From Caulobacter sp. RHG1 (lineage in GTDB: Bacteria > Pseudomonadota > Alphaproteobacteria > Caulobacterales > Caulobacteraceae): a DNA stretch of 64,000 nt. Made by a program: the position numbers and the translations under genes. Below are positions 61,985 through 64,000 of the stretch, in pieces (the first letter of the stretch is position 1; each line of letters opens with the position of its first letter). The stretch spans positions 496,001 to 560,000 of the forward strand of contig NZ_SMZP01000003.1 of assembly GCF_013181195.1 (NCBI RefSeq), given 5' to 3'. The notes beneath the pieces were generated by a model. That model had not been told where the DNA came from. It saw nothing but the letters and a program-made list of their open reading frames with translations, and ran no database searches.

Positions 61985-62222
61985 GGATGATTTCCTCTTT
62001 GTCGGCACGACACGCACGGACACACAGGTTTACGTCTCCGAACTCTCGTCTGAGACGCTTCGCGAGAACGGCATGGCGGGCGACCGTTCGCCTCTCTTCC
62101 TCTACGAAGAGGTGACCGACGCCGCATCGAATGGCATTCGCGTACTCGCCAGCCTTCCGGATCTTGGTGCGGCGTATCGCCTTCTGGATTTCCTCGGAGT
62201 TCGAGCCGCCGAAGCCGCCTAA
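61983..62222 (+). CDS. Hypothetical small protein
   Basis: This 79-residue protein starts MDDFLFVGTTRTDTQVYVSEL and ends DFLGVRAAEAA. It is acidic overall with a predicted alpha/beta mix and no recognised family. Its start codon overlaps that of the divergent gene at 61984 (shared CATG). The following YodC gene is convergent. Confidence 0.55.
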   Translation: MDDFLFVGTTRTDTQVYVSELSSETLRENGMAGDRSPLFLYEEVTDAASNGIRVLASLPDLGAAYRLLDFLGVRAAEAA

Positions 62223-62236
62223 GGACGAGCGCCTGA

Positions 62237-62413
62237 TCAATCGTCGTCCAGATTGATCGGCTTGAGAGAGGTGAGCGGAAACGTCGACTTTGCCTCTTTC
62301 TTTCCGTCGAACCAGGCACACCAGGCCGTCTGGACGCCGTACTGGTCTGCGATCTGGTTGATCGTCATGACCGGACCGCCTGACTTCAACATCACCGTGT
62401 CACCAACTTGCAT
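62237..62413 (-). CDS. YodC-like (DUF2158) small protein
   Basis: This 58-residue protein begins MQVGDTVMLKSGGPVMTINQI and has WCAWFDGKKEAKSTFPLTSLKPI. These match the DUF2158/YodC family, which has a small SH3-like fold with the GDxVxLKSGGPxMTV core. Its function is unknown, but it is frequent on mobile elements. A 15-codon extension upstream is discarded. Confidence 0.85.
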   Translation of the reverse strand: MQVGDTVMLKSGGPVMTINQIADQYGVQTAWCAWFDGKKEAKSTFPLTSLKPINLDDD

Positions 62414-62511
62414 GGACTTCCTCCCCGTCCCGAGAATGGGAACGGCAGAGGTTTGCACAGCTACGGTTTAGGCGCCAAGGTCTCGGCAACCATAACGGGT
62501 TGGGGGACTTG

Positions 62512-63543
62512 ATGGCGGCTTCTCGCACCGAGAGAAGGGTTTACCTGTGGCGCGTGGTGACGCGCGTGAAACCCGCTGTAGCTGAGATAGAGCACAACAA
62601 GCGCGCCACGCTTGATGAAGTCATCTCTATCTTAGAGGCGGAGTTTACCGCCGGTCGAGCAAGGTCCTTGCTATCAATCACTGGGCGTCTGTTTGATGAG
62701 AGCAGCGACGAAGTACCCGACCCCAAGAACCAGATTTACATAGCAGACATCAAACGCGACCCCAGCAAATCGGCGGTCACGATCTTGGTAAACCGTGGCG
62801 ATCCGAACGCAGCCCACCCGGCGTTTCTTGGTGTGGTCGGGGACGGGAAGGTACGGGTGTCCCATCCCAGGCCACCGGAGGCTCAAGGCTGGTCAGCGCA
62901 CCTATGTATATCGACGATTGAGAAGAATGGCGCCTACAGAGCGTGCTTTGAGCGGGCAACGGGGTCGTCGTCGTCGCTGGTCCTGGCCCTAATCGCCAGG
63001 GTTATAGATCGGGCACTTTCGTCAAACCCTACCTACTATTACGAGACTTCAAAAATAGTTTCTGGCAAGCGCCGCATAGAGAGAAAGTCATACAGGCCGA
63101 CGCTGGAGATAGAGCGAATACCTTCTGAGAAACTTATCGATGACCTAAAGAATGGCGAACTATCGCGCATTACGCTAACTAGGTCGACTACGTCATATGC
63201 TGGTACCGGCGTCGCCAAGCTAATTACGAGGCAGGAGCGAAAGCTTGTGCTTCACACGGCAAAAGCCAATGCCTCAGATATAGAGAACTTGGTGAACAAC
63301 GTGACACAGTTTGCGAAAGAAAAGCATTACGAAAAGATCACCTTCCACCTAGACAATTTACCAGGCGGTATGAGCAATACGCCTACAATAAGTCTGATGG
63401 AAGAGGACGCGTTGGAAGTGTTGTACGTTAGAGCTCAGCGACTAACAGATTTCTCCAACTTTTTGGAGAACGCATATGAAAAAGTATATTATGAAATTGA
63501 GCAAAAGATGATAGAAGTTATAGAACTTGTTGAGCAATGGTGA
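62512..63543 (+). CDS. Unknown protein, first gene of AT-rich pair
   Basis: This 343-residue protein begins MAASRTERRVYLWRVVTRVKPAV and has a mixed alpha/beta character (QIYIADIKRDPSKSAVTILVNRG near residue 75, FHLDNLPGGMSNTPTISLMEEDALEVLYV near 290). No membrane segment or known motif is visible. Codon use is markedly richer in A/T than the neighbours. The stop is 6 bases before a membrane-protein gene in the same direction, so the two form a unit. The pattern (soluble protein plus membrane protein, at the edge of a mobile element) resembles some phage-defence pairs, but no family match is claimed. Confidence 0.7.
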   Translation: MAASRTERRVYLWRVVTRVKPAVAEIEHNKRATLDEVISILEAEFTAGRARSLLSITGRLFDESSDEVPDPKNQIYIADIKRDPSKSAVTILVNRGDPNAAHPAFLGVVGDGKVRVSHPRPPEAQGWSAHLCISTIEKNGAYRACFERATGSSSSLVLALIARVIDRALSSNPTYYYETSKIVSGKRRIERKSYRPTLEIERIPSEKLIDDLKNGELSRITLTRSTTSYAGTGVAKLITRQERKLVLHTAKANASDIENLVNNVTQFAKEKHYEKITFHLDNLPGGMSNTPTISLMEEDALEVLYVRAQRLTDFSNFLENAYEKVYYEIEQKMIEVIELVEQW

Positions 63544-63549
63544 CAAGAA

Positions 63550-64000
63550 ATGCTATGGCCAATTAGGCAGCTTCTCGTTCCGTGCAACTACCTGCGAATT
63601 AAACACGGGGATTCCGTTCTCGCGTCTAAGTTCGTCTATGACTTCATCCTGCCAGGTATTTTGACGGTGCTGACGGTTGCCGGCTGCTGGTGGCTTGGCA
63701 TACCGATGACGTTCGACAAGCAGCCAAATTTAGTCAACAACATCACACAGCTATTAGCCTTGATGATTGGCTTCTATCTCGCCGCTCTGGCGGCTGTTGC
63801 TACATTTGATCGTGCTGGGATAGATAGTCCACTGAAGGGTGGAGACGCAATATTATGGGTTCGCGATCATAATGGGGGCGGTCGCGTAAAAAAGACACTT
63901 AGCTATAGGAAATTTATTTCCTATATGTTTGGATATCTCTCGTTCCTTTCGCTGAACTTGTTTATTTTGGTCCTAATCCTAAGCCAAGCCTGGGCAAAGT
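63550..64000 (+). CDS. Membrane protein, second gene of AT-rich pair (partial)
   Basis: The reading frame starts MLWPIRQLLVPCNYLRIKHGDS and remains open to the window end (150 residues seen). It has at least three hydrophobic segments: FILPGILTVLTVAGCWWLG, LLALMIGFYLAALAAVATF, and FGYLSFLSLNLFILVLIL. A cytoplasmic or periplasmic loop (DHNGGGRVKKTLSYRKF) lies between. It is probably an integral inner-membrane protein working with the preceding soluble protein. The 3' end is missing. Confidence 0.72.
   Translation, partial: MLWPIRQLLVPCNYLRIKHGDSVLASKFVYDFILPGILTVLTVAGCWWLGIPMTFDKQPNLVNNITQLLALMIGFYLAALAAVATFDRAGIDSPLKGGDAILWVRDHNGGGRVKKTLSYRKFISYMFGYLSFLSLNLFILVLILSQAWAK

Noticed and set aside
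61857..62321. Minus-strand frames opposite the small gene at 61983
   Set aside because: Basic, low-complexity translations with no pattern; shadows of the plus-strand gene and its flank.

Overview
The window is GC-rich alphaproteobacterial chromosomal DNA and reads as a Caulobacter genome. The main evidence is a close match to FzlA (the glutathione-S-transferase-fold FtsZ partner of Caulobacter), an NtrZ-type periplasmic regulator, an orphan OmpR-family regulator matching CenR, clustered GANTC (CcrM) sites, and Caulobacter-style intergenic palindromes. Most genes here are recognised from protein family features read by eye; no database search was run.

Bases 1-45226 are mostly core genome. 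In order: holA-lptE-leuS, a DUF3576 lipoprotein and ntrZ; thiE and yggS; an L,D-transpeptidase, cenR, a HIT protein and a mesaconyl-CoA hydratase-like MaoC protein; mdh, a CBS protein and a DUF1993 protein; ffh-rpsP-rimM-NUDIX-S41 peptidase; thioesterases and a deacetylase; a ligase-associated exonuclease; two divergent citrate synthases, one with an N-terminal helix-turn-helix; a CDF transporter and hldE; fzlA-queG; galU, an FKBP lipoprotein and ilvA. A surface-polysaccharide block (rfbC, a GT2 glycosyltransferase, rfbBDA) is interrupted by argE and purU. It is followed by an orphan 5-methylcytosine methyltransferase, cysK, a flavin monooxygenase, the partner repair gene vsr, a hybrid histidine kinase, a DUF167 protein, yggT and tRNA-Ala(CGC).

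Bases 45537-53884, just after the tRNA, hold a signalling and surface locus. It has an EAL protein with a degenerate GGDEF domain, two paralogous single-domain receivers, a TpsB-type outer-membrane transporter with no TpsA partner, a secreted FecR-domain protein with an Asn/Gly repeat tail, and a CHASE2 histidine kinase ending in a pseudo-receiver. The genes look built to sense an envelope cue and pass it to c-di-GMP or an unknown output.

Bases 53906-64000 are a mobilizable element: a Ti/RSF1010-type TraA relaxase, an oriT-like site, traC and traD, then accessory genes. These include XRE and AlpA regulators, a four-gene overlapping operon (Tat-signal protein, HEPN-like protein, sigma region 4 protein, frameshifted paralogue of the first), several unknown genes, and an AT-richer two-gene module whose second, membrane-protein gene runs off the window. 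No integrase or coupling protein is visible, so the element continues beyond 64000 or depends on other elements. The best candidates for undescribed systems are the Tat/HEPN/sigma operon, the terminal AT-rich pair, and the FecR-CHASE2-receiver-TpsB locus.
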